This document shows, piece by piece, positions 1-9,316 of a stretch of 64,000 nt of DNA. The position numbers were made by a program, and so were the translations under genes. Each line of letters opens with the position of its first letter. Within the stretch, counting starts at the first letter, position 1. The notes beneath the pieces were generated by a model. It searched no databases, was not told where the DNA came from, and saw only the letters and a program-made list of their open reading frames with translations. This DNA comes from Bacillus massilinigeriensis (GTDB lineage: Bacteria; Bacillota; Bacilli; Bacillales; Cytobacillaceae). The DNA is taken from positions 1,640,678 to 1,704,677 of the forward strand of contig NZ_LT630337.1 in NCBI RefSeq assembly GCF_900117315.1, read 5' to 3'.

Positions 1-444
1 GTGAAGTCTTGATTCTTTTTCAAATACAGATTCGGGGGTTAAGTATTTCCTGCAAATTTCCGTCACCTTCGCATCTAGTTCGCAAACTGTAATTTCTTCC
101 ACCCCAGTATACTTCATCACCTCTCGAGCAGGGCCACAGTCCCCTCCTCCAATCATCCCTACTTTCTTCGGATTCGGATGTGTAACTAGTGGAACATGAC
201 TGATCATTTCATTATAGATGAACCCTTCATTCATTGAATTTTGTGGGGTCCCGTCTAAAACGAGCATTCTACCAAACAATTTTGTTTCTACAATGCTTAT
301 CTGTTGATATGGAGACTTCTCATAATGGAGTAAGGATTGAGTTTTATACCCAACCTCCACATGCGCATTAGCGACGTAATTCCAAATCCAAATATTTCCG
401 TCACCTTCTTTTTTAAGCCCAGAAAGAGATTTTTCCCTCGACAT
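1..444 (-). CDS. Spermidine synthase-like protein, 5' part only (runs off the window)
   Basis: The frame begins at an ATG preceded by AAGAAGGTGAGCGG and stays open for 148 codons to the window edge, so the C-terminus is missing. Visible are the aminopropyltransferase features LDGTPQNS, the stretch FIYNEMISHVPLVTHPNPKK, and the nucleotide-binding loop GGGDCGPARE followed by the acidic ELDAKV. The family transfers an aminopropyl group from decarboxylated AdoMet to a polyamine in the cytoplasm. The usual loop is GGGDGG and the usual YHEM is YNEM here, so this is a divergent paralogue whose substrate may differ. The family is fairly sure, the exact substrate is not. Confidence 0.75.
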   Translation of the reverse strand, partial: MSREKSLSGLKKEGDGNIWIWNYVANAHVEVGYKTQSLLHYEKSPYQQISIVETKLFGRMLVLDGTPQNSMNEGFIYNEMISHVPLVTHPNPKKVGMIGGGDCGPAREVMKYTGVEEITVCELDAKVTEICRKYLTPESVFEKESRLH

Positions 445-575
445 CCGCTCACCTTCTTAATGAATTCTTCAACACCTTTTATAGAGTATGATATGGTGGC
501 AAGCATTGACATGCTCTATGCGCCCCATTTTTCACAAGGGATTTTCAATCACCGCCCCCCCTCCTTGGACAAAAT

Positions 576-631
576 GAAAAAAAGAGACCCCCAATTGGTA
601 ACAGATTGCATTACCTTTTGGGTGTCTCTTT
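576..631 (-). terminator. Rho-independent terminator after the enoyl-CoA hydratase gene
   Basis: Read on the minus strand, AAAGAGACACCC pairs with GGGGGTCTCTTT and is followed by a run of T. It lies just after the stop codon of the hydratase gene at 643. Confidence 0.8.
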
Positions 632-642
632 CATCACTATGG

Positions 643-1431
643 TTATTTCCCTCTCCAATTGGGTTTACGTTTTTCTGCGAAAGCACGAGGTCCTTCCTTA
701 GCATCTTCGCTAGAAAATACTTTTGAAGTATACTTTTCATTGATTTTCCATGCTTCAGGTGGAAAATCAATTGTTGAGTCCAAGCTTCGATACACAATTT
801 CTTTACTGCTATTCACTGCCAGTGGAGCATTACTAATGATCTCCTCTGCCAGTTTCATAGCTGTTGACATAACCTCCCCATGAGGAACCACCTCATTTAT
901 CAAACCCCATTGCTTTGCTTCTTCAGCTGTTAAGCTCTTTCCTGTTAAAATGGCATGCATTGCGACCTTTACAGGAATTTGTCTTGGAAGACGCATTAAG
1001 CCACCTGCTCCTGCTATCAAGCCTCTTTTCACCTCAGGTAAGCCAAAGGATGCCTTCTCAGATGCAACAATCAAATCACATGCAAGCGCGATTTCAGTAC
1101 CGCCGCCTAAAGCAAATCCATTCACAGCGGCGATTATTGGTTTTCCAATATAATGCTTAACAACTCCTGCAAAACCCCATTCTTGCATTTCCTTCGTTGT
1201 TGAAAATCCTCCAGATGCGATTTCTTTCAAATCAGCACCTGCACTAAATGCTCTATCCCCTGCTCCTGTCAAAATGGCCACTCTAAGCTCAGGGTCTTTG
1301 GAGAAATCCTCTAATGCTGTACCTACTTCAAGCCAAAGACGGCTACTCACTGCATTCATTGCCTCTGGACGATTAAGAGTAATGATGGCCATTTGATCCC
1401 TTTTTTCAAAGATAATTGTCTCGTAATTCAA
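643..1431 (-). CDS. Enoyl-CoA hydratase/isomerase family protein (crotonobetainyl-CoA hydratase-like)
   Basis: This is a 262-residue crotonase-fold protein. It carries the oxyanion-hole segment FSAGADLKEIA (about residues 62-72), the second glycine segment NGFALGGGTEIALACD and the C-terminal EGPRAFAEKRKPNWRGK. The family hydrates or isomerises CoA-bound enoyl substrates in the cytoplasm. The FSAG and SEDAKEGP segments resemble CaiD-type carnitinyl-CoA dehydratases, but no other carnitine gene is nearby. The start ATG follows a GAGGAGGATTATT ribosome site. The gene is divergent from the alcohol dehydrogenase operon and is followed by its own terminator. General family is secure, substrate unknown. 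Confidence 0.85.
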   Translation of the reverse strand: MNYETIIFEKRDQMAIITLNRPEAMNAVSSRLWLEVGTALEDFSKDPELRVAILTGAGDRAFSAGADLKEIASGGFSTTKEMQEWGFAGVVKHYIGKPIIAAVNGFALGGGTEIALACDLIVASEKASFGLPEVKRGLIAGAGGLMRLPRQIPVKVAMHAILTGKSLTAEEAKQWGLINEVVPHGEVMSTAMKLAEEIISNAPLAVNSSKEIVYRSLDSTIDFPPEAWKINEKYTSKVFSSEDAKEGPRAFAEKRKPNWRGK

Positions 1432-1631
1432 TAATAATCCTCCTCATAAAAACTTATAATCCCAATAAAGACGAGCTCTATAATATATCTATTCAATGGA
1501 TTTAGAACAAGAACTTACCAATATAAAAAGATGTTCCATTTTTATTATTACTTTTGTCCATTTTCAATTTATTACAGGAATTTCCTTTAGAAATCTAGAA
1601 TGAAATATATAGAAACGAATTAAGGCAGGTG

Positions 1632-2783
1632 ATGGGATTGATAAGTAAATTTGTCATGCCTGAGGTAATTTTTGGAGGAGGATCACTTCAGCAGATAGGG
1701 GAAAGCTGTGTTCGACTTGGAGCAAAAAACGTATTAATTGTTTCTGATGAGGGTGTAATTGAAGCAGGATGGTTGGAGCAAGCGATCGAAAGCTGCAAAG
1801 CTGCTAACCTGAGCTATTCTTGCTTTAAGGATATCACCATGAATCCAAAAGATTATGAAGCGGAACGGGGAACAAATTATTATAAGGAAAACGAGTGTGA
1901 TGCCATTATTGGTATAGGTGGAGGTAGTGTGATTGACGTTGCCAAGGCAGTTGCCATCCTTTCAACAAATGGTGGAAAAATATCTGATTATGAAGGGGTG
2001 GATCGCATCAAAGTTCCTCTCCCACCGCTTGTAATGGCTGGAACGACAGCAGGATCAGGCTCGGAGGTTTCTCAATTTTCTGTCATTGTTGATACAGAAA
2101 AAAGGAAAAAAATGACCATTGTTTCTAAGTCTCTTGTCCCTGATATTGCCATCGTTGATCCACTAACACTCTCTACAAAAAGTGCTCGTCTTACCGCTTC
2201 AACTGGATTAGATGTATTAACCCATGCAATCGAATCATTTGTCAGCATTGCTGCGACACCTCTTACCAATGTTTATGCCAAAAACGCAATAAAACTGGTG
2301 TCGGAATATTTACGACCTTCTGTTGCTTCAAAGCTGAATAAGGAAGCAAAGGAAAACATGGCAATGGCTAGTCTTCAGGCCGGAATTTCCTTTTCAAACG
2401 CCATTCTTGGTGCCGTACATGCGATGTCCCACTCCATTGGAGGAAGATATCCAATGCTGCATGGAGATGTCAATGCCGTCTTACTACCACATGTGATGGA
2501 ATTTAACCTCCTTGCTGCGCCAAGAAGATTTAAAGAAATTGCTGATCTTCTAGGAGAGGATACTCGGGGCTTAACCCTTACAGATGCTGGAAAAAAGTCG
2601 ATTGAATATGTCAAAAGACTATCATTCGATATTGGCGCACCTCAAAGATTATCTGAAATGGGTTTTGAAGAATACATGATAAAAGAAATGAGTGAACTTT
2701 CTTTAGAGGATGCTTGCATGATTACTAATCCCCGGGACATCAATGGCGAGGATGTTGAAAATCTATTAAGGAAGGCTTTATAG
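1632..2783 (+). CDS. Iron-containing alcohol dehydrogenase
   Basis: A 383-residue group III (iron-dependent) alcohol dehydrogenase, which interconverts alcohols and aldehydes with NAD(P). Visible are the NAD-binding GGGSVIDVAKA (about residues 98-108), the TAGSGSEVS segment and the metal-ligand region AMSHSIGGRYPMLHGDVNAV containing conserved histidines. I chose the ATG at 1632, which sits about 6 bases after AAGG; an in-frame GTG lies one codon earlier. Only about 9 bases separate its stop from the sensor kinase start, so it is the first gene of a dehydrogenase, kinase, response regulator operon. This suggests the regulators respond to an alcohol or its aldehyde. Confidence 0.92.
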   Translation: MGLISKFVMPEVIFGGGSLQQIGESCVRLGAKNVLIVSDEGVIEAGWLEQAIESCKAANLSYSCFKDITMNPKDYEAERGTNYYKENECDAIIGIGGGSVIDVAKAVAILSTNGGKISDYEGVDRIKVPLPPLVMAGTTAGSGSEVSQFSVIVDTEKRKKMTIVSKSLVPDIAIVDPLTLSTKSARLTASTGLDVLTHAIESFVSIAATPLTNVYAKNAIKLVSEYLRPSVASKLNKEAKENMAMASLQAGISFSNAILGAVHAMSHSIGGRYPMLHGDVNAVLLPHVMEFNLLAAPRRFKEIADLLGEDTRGLTLTDAGKKSIEYVKRLSFDIGAPQRLSEMGFEEYMIKEMSELSLEDACMITNPRDINGEDVENLLRKAL

Positions 2784-2792
2784 GGGGTCATC

Positions 2793-4442
2793 ATGAATAA
2801 CAGAGAGAAAATGATTGAGATATTAACTGGTGTAAAATCATCAAAAAGAAATTATTACACAGAATTAAAGAAGACCGTAATTGAACTACAAAAAAAGAAC
2901 ACCCAACTTGAAATTATTAATGAAGTAATGAAAAGTCTTAATATTGAAATGTCACTTGATGATATGCTAAAAAATGTATTAGAAAAATTAAAAACTATTT
3001 TCCCAATTGAACGAATCAGTCTATCTATGATTGATGGAAAAAACCTAGTACTTTCTAACGTTTATCCTCCTCATTCATACAGTATCATTCCTGGATCAAC
3101 CCTTCCTGAAAAGCAATCATTATATTGGCATGTGATTCGAACAGGAAAGCCTCTATTCTATTATATTGGTTCAAAACTAAAGGATCCAAAATGGAGTGAA
3201 GAAAAAGCTCTAATGGAGTTGGGATTGGAGAGTATTCTTCTTTTCCCCCTTATCAGCAAAGGCAAAGTAACTGGAATATTTACATTAGGGAGTAAAGAAT
3301 TAATGGACAATCATCCATCCGATCTTTCCTTTTTCCAACAGCTTTCTGACCAACTTGCGGTTTGTATGGAGAATGCTCGACTATATAACGAAGTACTAGA
3401 CACGAAAAAACAATGGGAAGAAACATTTCAGGCTGTTTCGGATGCAATATTCATCGTGGGACTTCACGGGAATATCCTTCAAGCAAATCATGCAGCACAT
3501 CAATATTTTATTAGCGAGAAAAGACTAACTGAAAAAAACGTGAACGATTTGTTTTTTACACAAGAAAAAAATCCATTCATGGAAACTTTGTCAACGGAAA
3601 ATCCCTCATCAGGTAAATTACATATCGGTAAAAAAATATGTGAATGCTACTGTTTTCCTATCTTCAATGATTCTAATAAACTCTATGCTGCCATTATTTA
3701 TATAAAAGATGTAACAGCTAAAAAACAAATTGAAGCACAGCTCATTCAATCAGGAAAGTTAGCGGCGATTGGAGAAATGGCTGCTGGAGTAGCTCATGAA
3801 TTAAACAATCCTCTAACAGCGATAATGGGGAATTCTCAAATCCTATTACGTAAATTTGACCAACAAGATCCCTCCTATAAGCTACTAAACGACATCTATG
3901 AATGTGGGAAGAGAAGTAAAAATATCATTCGTAATCTATTAACATTTTCAAGACAGGATGAGTATTTATTTGAAAAATGCTCGGTTAACGACGCCATTCG
4001 TCAAGTATTAAGTCTTGTGGGAAACCAATTACAAAAACAAACCATTAAGGTTGAGACGGTACTAGATGAATCACTACCGTTAATCGAAGGCAGCAATCAA
4101 CAAATTGGACAAGTGATATTAAACCTCCTCCTAAATGCTAAAGATGCTTTAGAGGAATCGAAAAGAATAGACAAAAAAATTATTCTAGAAACCTCTTTGC
4201 AGAAAATTGACGGGTATAGTTCCATCGTTCTCAGCGTTTGTGACAATGGATGTGGAATGGACTCTGAAATACTTTCGGAAATTTTCCATCCATTTTTCAC
4301 TACAAAAAATGCAGTGAAAGGGAATGGCCTAGGACTGTCAGTTAGCCTTGGTATCGCTGAGGCACACGGAGGGACGCTTAAAGCAGAAAGCAAGCTTGAA
4401 CAAGGAAGTACATTTAAACTGATTTTACCTATTCATAGTTAA
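2793..4442 (+). CDS. Soluble sensor histidine kinase with GAF and PAS-like domains (NtrB type)
   Basis: A 549-residue kinase with no transmembrane segment, so it senses a cytoplasmic signal. A short coiled-coil lead-in is followed by a GAF-like domain (about residues 55-200) and a PAS-like domain (about 205-315). Next come the HisKA phosphoacceptor box GVAHELNNPLTA (His near 334) and the ATPase boxes NLLLNAKDAL, VCDNGCGMD, FHPFFTTK and GNGLGLSV. The start follows AGGGGGTCATC, directly after the dehydrogenase stop. Its neighbour is an NtrC-family regulator, so it probably phosphorylates that protein. The ligand is unknown; a product of the adjacent alcohol-oxidising enzymes is a reasonable inference. 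Confidence 0.93.
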   Translation: MNNREKMIEILTGVKSSKRNYYTELKKTVIELQKKNTQLEIINEVMKSLNIEMSLDDMLKNVLEKLKTIFPIERISLSMIDGKNLVLSNVYPPHSYSIIPGSTLPEKQSLYWHVIRTGKPLFYYIGSKLKDPKWSEEKALMELGLESILLFPLISKGKVTGIFTLGSKELMDNHPSDLSFFQQLSDQLAVCMENARLYNEVLDTKKQWEETFQAVSDAIFIVGLHGNILQANHAAHQYFISEKRLTEKNVNDLFFTQEKNPFMETLSTENPSSGKLHIGKKICECYCFPIFNDSNKLYAAIIYIKDVTAKKQIEAQLIQSGKLAAIGEMAAGVAHELNNPLTAIMGNSQILLRKFDQQDPSYKLLNDIYECGKRSKNIIRNLLTFSRQDEYLFEKCSVNDAIRQVLSLVGNQLQKQTIKVETVLDESLPLIEGSNQQIGQVILNLLLNAKDALEESKRIDKKIILETSLQKIDGYSSIVLSVCDNGCGMDSEILSEIFHPFFTTKNAVKGNGLGLSVSLGIAEAHGGTLKAESKLEQGSTFKLILPIHS

Positions 4443-4479
4443 TACCTATTTAATATTTTTCATACTAAGGGGTGGAGCA

Positions 4480-5934
4480 ATGTCCAGCATTTTAGTAGTA
4501 GATGATGAAACTGAAATCTGCCACTTTCTTCAGCATCTATTAGGAGACAAGGGGCATATTGTGACACTATGTAAAAGTGGAGAAGAATTTGATTTCCTCA
4601 TAAAAAAACAGGAGTTTGATTTGACATTTCTAGATATACGGCTTCCCGACCGTAATGGATTAGATATTCTGCAAAATTTGAGGGTTATCCAACCAGCCTG
4701 TAAGGTCATTGTTATGACTGGTTACAGTACGGTAAAAACCGCTGTAGAGGCAATCAAATTAGGAGCTAATGATTTTATTGAAAAACCATTTGATGATATC
4801 AATGATATTGAGAAATTAACCGAACAACTATTGGGAGACGGGTTTGCTCCATCACAAAATGAGGCTCTTGAGTTAGCTAATCGTCTCGGCTACTTTATTG
4901 GCGAAAATTTTGAAATGAAACAATTATATGCCCTAGCATATAAATTTGCTAAGAAAAATGTCACGGTTTTAATTGAAGGTGAAACTGGAACAGGTAAAGA
5001 GGTGCTAGCACATTATATTCATTGTGCAAGCATGCGTCAAGAATATCCTTATATAGCAGTCAATTGTGGTGCCATATCTGAAAATCTACTAGAAAGTGAG
5101 CTTTTCGGTCATACAAAAGGGGCGTTTACTGGAGCGGTTAAAGATAGAAAAGGTTACTTTGAACAAGCTGGGAAAGGAACATTGTTTCTTGATGAAATCG
5201 GGGAGGCATCTCTCACTACCCAGGTCAAACTTTTAAGAGTATTAGAAACTGGGGAATTTATGAAGGTTGGTGGAGAACTCTCCATGCGCAGCCAAGCAAG
5301 GTTAATAGCTGCTTCCCATGTAAACTTACAACAAGCTGTTGTCGAAAACACATTTAGGGAGGATTTATTGTATCGTCTCGATGTGGTCAAATTGGTCATT
5401 CCTCCTTTAAGGGATAGGCTTCTGGATATCCCAGGTTTCATATACCATTATTTTAAAAAACATAACCTAAAACTATCCTTTTCTGAAGAATCGATCCAAT
5501 TTTTATGTAAATATCAATGGCCAGGTAATGTGCGTGAGCTAGTAAATGTCATAAGGAGAGCAGCTGCCCTTGCTGAGGGAGAAACAACCATCATAACTCC
5601 GAAATATCTCGCAAATAAAATACTCGAAGCTGCGAACGGTTCCACCTTGGCCGAAGAAGCCCCTTTTTCAACAAGGCCTTTTGAAACGAACCCTGAAGTA
5701 GAGTTTGATCAATATTTAAAGCAATGGCAGCAGGAAATGAGCCATATATGGGAATCAGAAAGGAATCCCAATTTGGAAAAAGCACTGCAAATGATCAAAT
5801 CACTAGAAGCGAAAACTACCGAGGCCTTCATAAAAAGAACATTAAGAAAAACAATTGGAAACCGAAAAGAAGCAGCAGAACTACTCGGAATTACCCAACG
5901 AAAACTTAGATATTTCCTTAATGAAAAAAAATAA
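4480..5934 (+). CDS. Sigma-54-dependent response regulator (NtrC family)
   Basis: A 484-residue regulator. It has a receiver domain (about 1-120) with VVDDE and the phosphoacceptor aspartate near 52 in FLDIRLPD. The AAA+ domain (about 140-380) has the Walker A GETGTGKE, the sigma-54-contacting GAFTGA loop and the Walker B LFLDEIGE. The C-terminal Fis-type helix-turn-helix contains NRKEAAELLGITQRKLRYF. Such proteins bind upstream sites and drive open-complex formation by sigma-54 (SigL) polymerase. A sigma-54 promoter with upstream inverted repeats precedes the zinc alcohol dehydrogenase at 9066, which makes that gene the likely target. Confidence 0.95.
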   Translation: MSSILVVDDETEICHFLQHLLGDKGHIVTLCKSGEEFDFLIKKQEFDLTFLDIRLPDRNGLDILQNLRVIQPACKVIVMTGYSTVKTAVEAIKLGANDFIEKPFDDINDIEKLTEQLLGDGFAPSQNEALELANRLGYFIGENFEMKQLYALAYKFAKKNVTVLIEGETGTGKEVLAHYIHCASMRQEYPYIAVNCGAISENLLESELFGHTKGAFTGAVKDRKGYFEQAGKGTLFLDEIGEASLTTQVKLLRVLETGEFMKVGGELSMRSQARLIAASHVNLQQAVVENTFREDLLYRLDVVKLVIPPLRDRLLDIPGFIYHYFKKHNLKLSFSEESIQFLCKYQWPGNVRELVNVIRRAAALAEGETTIITPKYLANKILEAANGSTLAEEAPFSTRPFETNPEVEFDQYLKQWQQEMSHIWESERNPNLEKALQMIKSLEAKTTEAFIKRTLRKTIGNRKEAAELLGITQRKLRYFLNEKK

Positions 5935-5985
5935 AAGGGATGTCCCAAAAGAAAAGGTGTCACGCACCTTTTGGACATCCCTTTA
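5935..5985. terminator. Bidirectional terminator between convergent genes
   Basis: AAAGGGATGTCC pairs with GGACATCCCTTT around an inner GGTGTCACGCACC palindrome. It separates the plus-strand regulator from the minus-strand DUF779 gene, so it probably ends both transcripts. Confidence 0.8.
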
Positions 5986-5987
5986 TA

Positions 5988-6344
5988 TTATCTTTCCATT
6001 TGACCTTCTTCATTGGAATGAAACACTCTTGATCTTGTCATAAAACGTTGTCCCTCTGTCCCTTCTAGAGAGAACATGCTGCCTCGACCTGAAACTACAT
6101 CAATTACTAACTGTGTATGCTTCCAATATTCATACTGTAATTTGTTCATATAGAAGGGGCAGCCTTCAATTTCACCAAGCAAAACATCGATATTACCAAT
6201 AATAAAATCTCCTTGTCGATAACACATGGGAGCACTACCATCGCAGCACCCGCCTGATTGATGAAACATCAGAGGTCCATGCTTCGCTTTTAGCAATCGG
6301 ATGAATTGAATTGCCTTCTCAGAAGCAACAACCTTTTCAATCAT
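5988..6344 (-). CDS. DUF779 family protein (aldehyde dehydrogenase companion)
   Basis: A 118-residue protein of the DUF779 family, with FHQSGGCCDGSAPMCY near residue 30 as its conserved cysteine-rich core. These proteins are commonly encoded next to acetaldehyde dehydrogenases; their biochemical role is not established. I chose the ATG at 6344 because GAGGAGGGGAG stands immediately before it, leaving about 31 bases after the aldehyde dehydrogenase stop. It is the last gene of the aldehyde dehydrogenase unit and ends at a bidirectional terminator. Family assignment is confident; function is inferred only from context. Confidence 0.85.
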   Translation of the reverse strand: MIEKVVASEKAIQFIRLLKAKHGPLMFHQSGGCCDGSAPMCYRQGDFIIGNIDVLLGEIEGCPFYMNKLQYEYWKHTQLVIDVVSGRGSMFSLEGTEGQRFMTRSRVFHSNEEGQMER

Positions 6345-6375
6345 TCTCCCCTCCTCATTACTAGCCAAATGGTTA

Positions 6376-7893
6376 TTAGAAAAATCCAAGTGCATCCGGA
6401 CTATAGCTAACTAACAGATTTTTTGTTTGCTGGTAGTGAGATAGCATCATTAAATGAGTCTCACGGCCAATTCCAGACATTTTATACCCACCAAAAGCAG
6501 CATGTGCAGGATAAGCATGATAACAGTTTGTCCACACTCGCCCTGCCTCGATTCCACGCCCAAAGCGGTATGCCCTATTCATATCTCTAGACCAAACTCC
6601 TGCTCCTAACCCATATAATGTGTCATTTGCTATCTGCATCGCTTCTTTTTCATCTTTAAATGTCGTTACCGACACAACTGGACCAAAAATCTCCTCTTGG
6701 AAAATCCGCATTTTATTATTCCCTTTAAATACAGTTGGCTTAATATAATAACCATCCTCAAAACCTACAATATTATTTCTCTCTCCCCCTATTAAACATT
6801 GCGCACCTTCCTGCTTTCCTATATCAATATAGGACAGAATTTTCTCCAGCTGTTCGGTTGATGCTTGTGCCCCCATCATCGTTTCTGTGTCTAGAGGGTT
6901 TCCTGTTTTTATTTGTTTTACCCTGTCCAAAACACATTCAATAAATTGGTCATAAATCGATTCCTGAATTAACGCGCGTGAAGGACATGTACATACTTCT
7001 CCCTGATTTAAGGCAAACAAAACAAGTCCTTCTACAGCTTTATTTAAAAACGCATCGTCCTGCTGCATAATATCTTCAAAGAAAATATTTGGTGACTTTC
7101 CTCCAAGCTCAAGGGTTACTGGAATAATATTCTGTGATGCATATTGCATAATTAGACGACCAGTTGTTGTTTCACCGGTAAAAGCGATTTTTGAAATCCT
7201 TTGACTGGAGGCAAGCGGCTTACCTGCCTCGACACCGAATCCGTTCACAACATTTAGGACTCCAGGAGGTAATAAATCCCCAATAATTTCCATTAAAATC
7301 ATAATTGATGCAGGTGTTTGTTCAGCTGGCTTAAGAACGATACAGTTTCCAGCTGCTAATGCAGGAGCAATTTTCCATGTTGCCATTAATAAAGGAAAAT
7401 TCCAAGGTATGATTTGACCAACTACCCCAAGGGGCTCATGAAAATGGTAAGCAACTGTATGTTGATCGATTTGACTTAGTCTTCCTTCCTGAGCTCGAAT
7501 AGCACCTGCAAAATAGCGAAAATGATCAATCGCTAATGGTAAATCAGCATTTAATGTTTCTCTCACTGCTTTTCCGTTGTCCCATGTTTCTGCAACAGCA
7601 AGTTTCTCAAGATTCTCTTCGATCCTATCGGCAATTTTATTTAGAATGATCGCTCTTTCTGCTACAGAGGTATTTCCCCATGCTTCTTTCGCTGCATGAG
7701 CTGCATCCAATGCTTTTTCTACATCTTCTTCTGTTGAACGCGCGACCTCACAAAATACCTGTCCTGTAATGGGAGATACATTTTCAAAATATTCTCCTCG
7801 AACAGGAGGGGTCCACTCTCCACCAATATAATTTTCATATCTTTTTTTAAAGGTAATAATTGACCCTAATTCCCCTGGTTTTGCATATATCAT
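6376..7893 (-). CDS. Aldehyde dehydrogenase, acetaldehyde type (AcoD/ExaC-like)
   Basis: A 505-residue NAD(P)-dependent aldehyde dehydrogenase that oxidises an aldehyde to the acid. Visible are [12 protein letters not shown], the coenzyme loop FTGETTTGR, the catalytic glutamate in LELGGKSP and the catalytic cysteine in GEVCTCPSR. Length matches the family. The ATG follows GGGGGAATTAATTTT. The DUF779 gene lies directly downstream, as is usual for acetaldehyde dehydrogenases, and a zinc alcohol dehydrogenase lies upstream on the same strand. Together they would oxidise a primary alcohol to its acid. No separate sigma-54 promoter is visible, so read-through from adhA is possible. Confidence 0.93.
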   Translation of the reverse strand: MIYAKPGELGSIITFKKRYENYIGGEWTPPVRGEYFENVSPITGQVFCEVARSTEEDVEKALDAAHAAKEAWGNTSVAERAIILNKIADRIEENLEKLAVAETWDNGKAVRETLNADLPLAIDHFRYFAGAIRAQEGRLSQIDQHTVAYHFHEPLGVVGQIIPWNFPLLMATWKIAPALAAGNCIVLKPAEQTPASIMILMEIIGDLLPPGVLNVVNGFGVEAGKPLASSQRISKIAFTGETTTGRLIMQYASQNIIPVTLELGGKSPNIFFEDIMQQDDAFLNKAVEGLVLFALNQGEVCTCPSRALIQESIYDQFIECVLDRVKQIKTGNPLDTETMMGAQASTEQLEKILSYIDIGKQEGAQCLIGGERNNIVGFEDGYYIKPTVFKGNNKMRIFQEEIFGPVVSVTTFKDEKEAMQIANDTLYGLGAGVWSRDMNRAYRFGRGIEAGRVWTNCYHAYPAHAAFGGYKMSGIGRETHLMMLSHYQQTKNLLVSYSPDALGFF

Positions 7894-8001
7894 AAAATTA
7901 ATTCCCCCATAGATTTTAATAAAAAGCCAAATCCCCTTTTAAAACTAAATAAATAGTTAGAAAAAACCAATCTTGGAAACTAGAATTCTCTTAAGTTTAC
8001 T

Positions 8002-8023
8002 CGGGGCAGATTGAACTGCCCCG
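8002..8023. other. Intercistronic GC-rich hairpin
   Basis: CGGGGCAG-ATTGAA-CTGCCCCG is a perfect 8-bp stem between adhA and the aldehyde dehydrogenase gene. No T-run follows on either strand, so it is not a convincing terminator. It could protect or attenuate a shared transcript. Confidence 0.6.
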
Positions 8024-8052
8024 GAAGTAAAGCGTTTTCAAAACATCGAATG

Positions 8053-9066
8053 TTAATTCATTTTTAGAACTATTCTTCCGTTAATTTTTCCAGATTCCAT
8101 CTTATCAAATACCTCATTGATTGTATCAAGTGGCGCAGTTTCTATTTGACAGCGGATTTTTCCTCGTGCTGCAAAATCTAAAGCTTCCTGCATATCCTTT
8201 CTTGTTCCAACGATTGATCCCCTTACTGTAACACCATTAAGTACTGTATTAAAAATAGGTATTGGTAGCTCATCATGAGGAAGGCCAACGACTACTAATG
8301 TTCCACCACGTTTAACAGATTGATAGGCTTGCTCAAATGCCTTTTTCGTTACTGCCACACTTACTGCGGCCTGAGCTCCTCCAACCCTCTCTTGAATAGC
8401 TGCAGCTGGGTCAGTTTTCAAACCATTGACTGTTAAATCTGCCCCAAGTTCTTTCGCTAATTCCAATTTTTCATCTTGAATATCGACGGCAATTACATTG
8501 AAGCCCATTACTTTTGCATATTGAAGGGCAAGATGTCCTAGTCCCCCGATACCATAAATGGCGACCCAATCACCTGGTTTTGCATCGGAAACCTTTAATG
8601 CTTTATAGGTTGTCACCCCTGCACAAAGAATTGGCGCGACCTCCACTGGATCTAGTCCATCGGGAATTTTTGCAACATAATCAGCTGGGGCTTTACAATA
8701 TTCAGCATATCCACCATCAACTGAGTACCCGCCGTTCTTTTGTTCTAGGCAAAGGGTTTCTCTGCCACTTAAACAATATTCACATTCACCACAGGCGGAA
8801 TATAACCAAGGTACCCCAACTCGATCTCCAACTTTAATCGACTTTACTCCTGCACCTACTTCCTCAACAATTCCTACTCCTTCATGCCCTGGAATTAAAG
8901 GAAGCTTTGGCTTTACCGGCCAGTCCCCATGTGCCGCGTGAAGATCCGTATGGCATACTCCACATGCTTCAATCTTCACAAGAACTTCCCCATGTTCCAA
9001 AGTTGGCTTTGGAACCTCTTTAATTTCTAGCTGTCTTTTAAACTCATTAACAACTGCTGCTTTCAT
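8053..9066 (-). CDS. adhA: Zinc-dependent alcohol dehydrogenase (AdhA/AdhT type)
   Basis: A 337-residue medium-chain dehydrogenase of the thermostable Bacillus ADH type, which oxidises ethanol and similar primary alcohols with NAD. It has the catalytic zinc ligands CGVCHTD and GHEGVG, the structural zinc cysteines in [15 protein letters not shown] and the coenzyme fold GIGGLGHLA. The start MKAAVVNEF is chosen because AGGGGG precedes it. A longer frame reaches 9165, but it would cross the sigma-54 promoter at 9102-9120, and the conserved N-terminus begins at 9066. The promoter and upstream repeats place it under the nearby NtrC-type regulator (inference). Confidence 0.92.
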   Translation of the reverse strand: MKAAVVNEFKRQLEIKEVPKPTLEHGEVLVKIEACGVCHTDLHAAHGDWPVKPKLPLIPGHEGVGIVEEVGAGVKSIKVGDRVGVPWLYSACGECEYCLSGRETLCLEQKNGGYSVDGGYAEYCKAPADYVAKIPDGLDPVEVAPILCAGVTTYKALKVSDAKPGDWVAIYGIGGLGHLALQYAKVMGFNVIAVDIQDEKLELAKELGADLTVNGLKTDPAAAIQERVGGAQAAVSVAVTKKAFEQAYQSVKRGGTLVVVGLPHDELPIPIFNTVLNGVTVRGSIVGTRKDMQEALDFAARGKIRCQIETAPLDTINEVFDKMESGKINGRIVLKMN

Positions 9067-9101
9067 TTCCATTCCCCCTAATGTTTGATTCACTATAATT
9101 A

Positions 9102-9120
9102 ATGCAAGTACTGTGCCAGG
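9102..9120 (-). promoter_or_regulatory. Sigma-54 (SigL) promoter of adhA
   Basis: On the minus strand the sequence is TGGCAC-AGTAC-TTGCAT, an exact match to the -24/-12 consensus (TGGCAC-N5-TTGCA/T). The expected start of transcription lies about 12 bases downstream, leaving a short leader before the ATG at 9066. Confidence 0.92.
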
Positions 9121-9278
9121 ATTAATGGTCAAAGAAAAATTTTTTTGTTCTTCCATAAAAATCACTTTTTGAATAGGCTATCCCAGCATTCTATTGCTTA
9201 TAAAAATGCAATATCATAAGACGAGGAAATTATAAAATAAAGGAAATAATATAGATATCTCCTTTTTCAGCCGAAATA

Positions 9279-9316
9279 TTGGCCAAACATACCAATTATT
9301 TGGCTAAAATGACCAA
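9279..9316. promoter_or_regulatory. Two tandem TTGG-N9-CCAA inverted repeats, probable activator sites for adhA
   Basis: TTGG-CCAAACATA-CCAA at 9279-9295 and TTGG-CTAAAATGA-CCAA at 9300-9316 have the same arm sequence and the same 9-base spacer. They start 21 bp apart, two helical turns. They lie about 160-200 bp upstream of the sigma-54 promoter, the usual distance for NtrC-type enhancer sites. Binding by the regulator at 4480-5934 is an inference. Confidence 0.65.

Noticed and set aside
445..575. Short frames before the spermidine-synthase-like gene (for example one starting MGRIEHVNACHHII) that might be an AdoMet decarboxylase remnant.
   Set aside because: The frames are under 25 codons or change frame, and I could not match them to SpeD/SpeH motifs. 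They may be chance.
1432..1631. A sigma-54 promoter in front of the iron alcohol dehydrogenase or the enoyl-CoA hydratase.
   Set aside because: The closest match (TGGTAA...TTGT) has the wrong spacing between the GG and GC elements.
7894..8052. A separate sigma-54 promoter for the aldehyde dehydrogenase gene.
   Set aside because: No TGGCAC-N5-TTGC-like sequence is present; only a GC-rich hairpin is seen.
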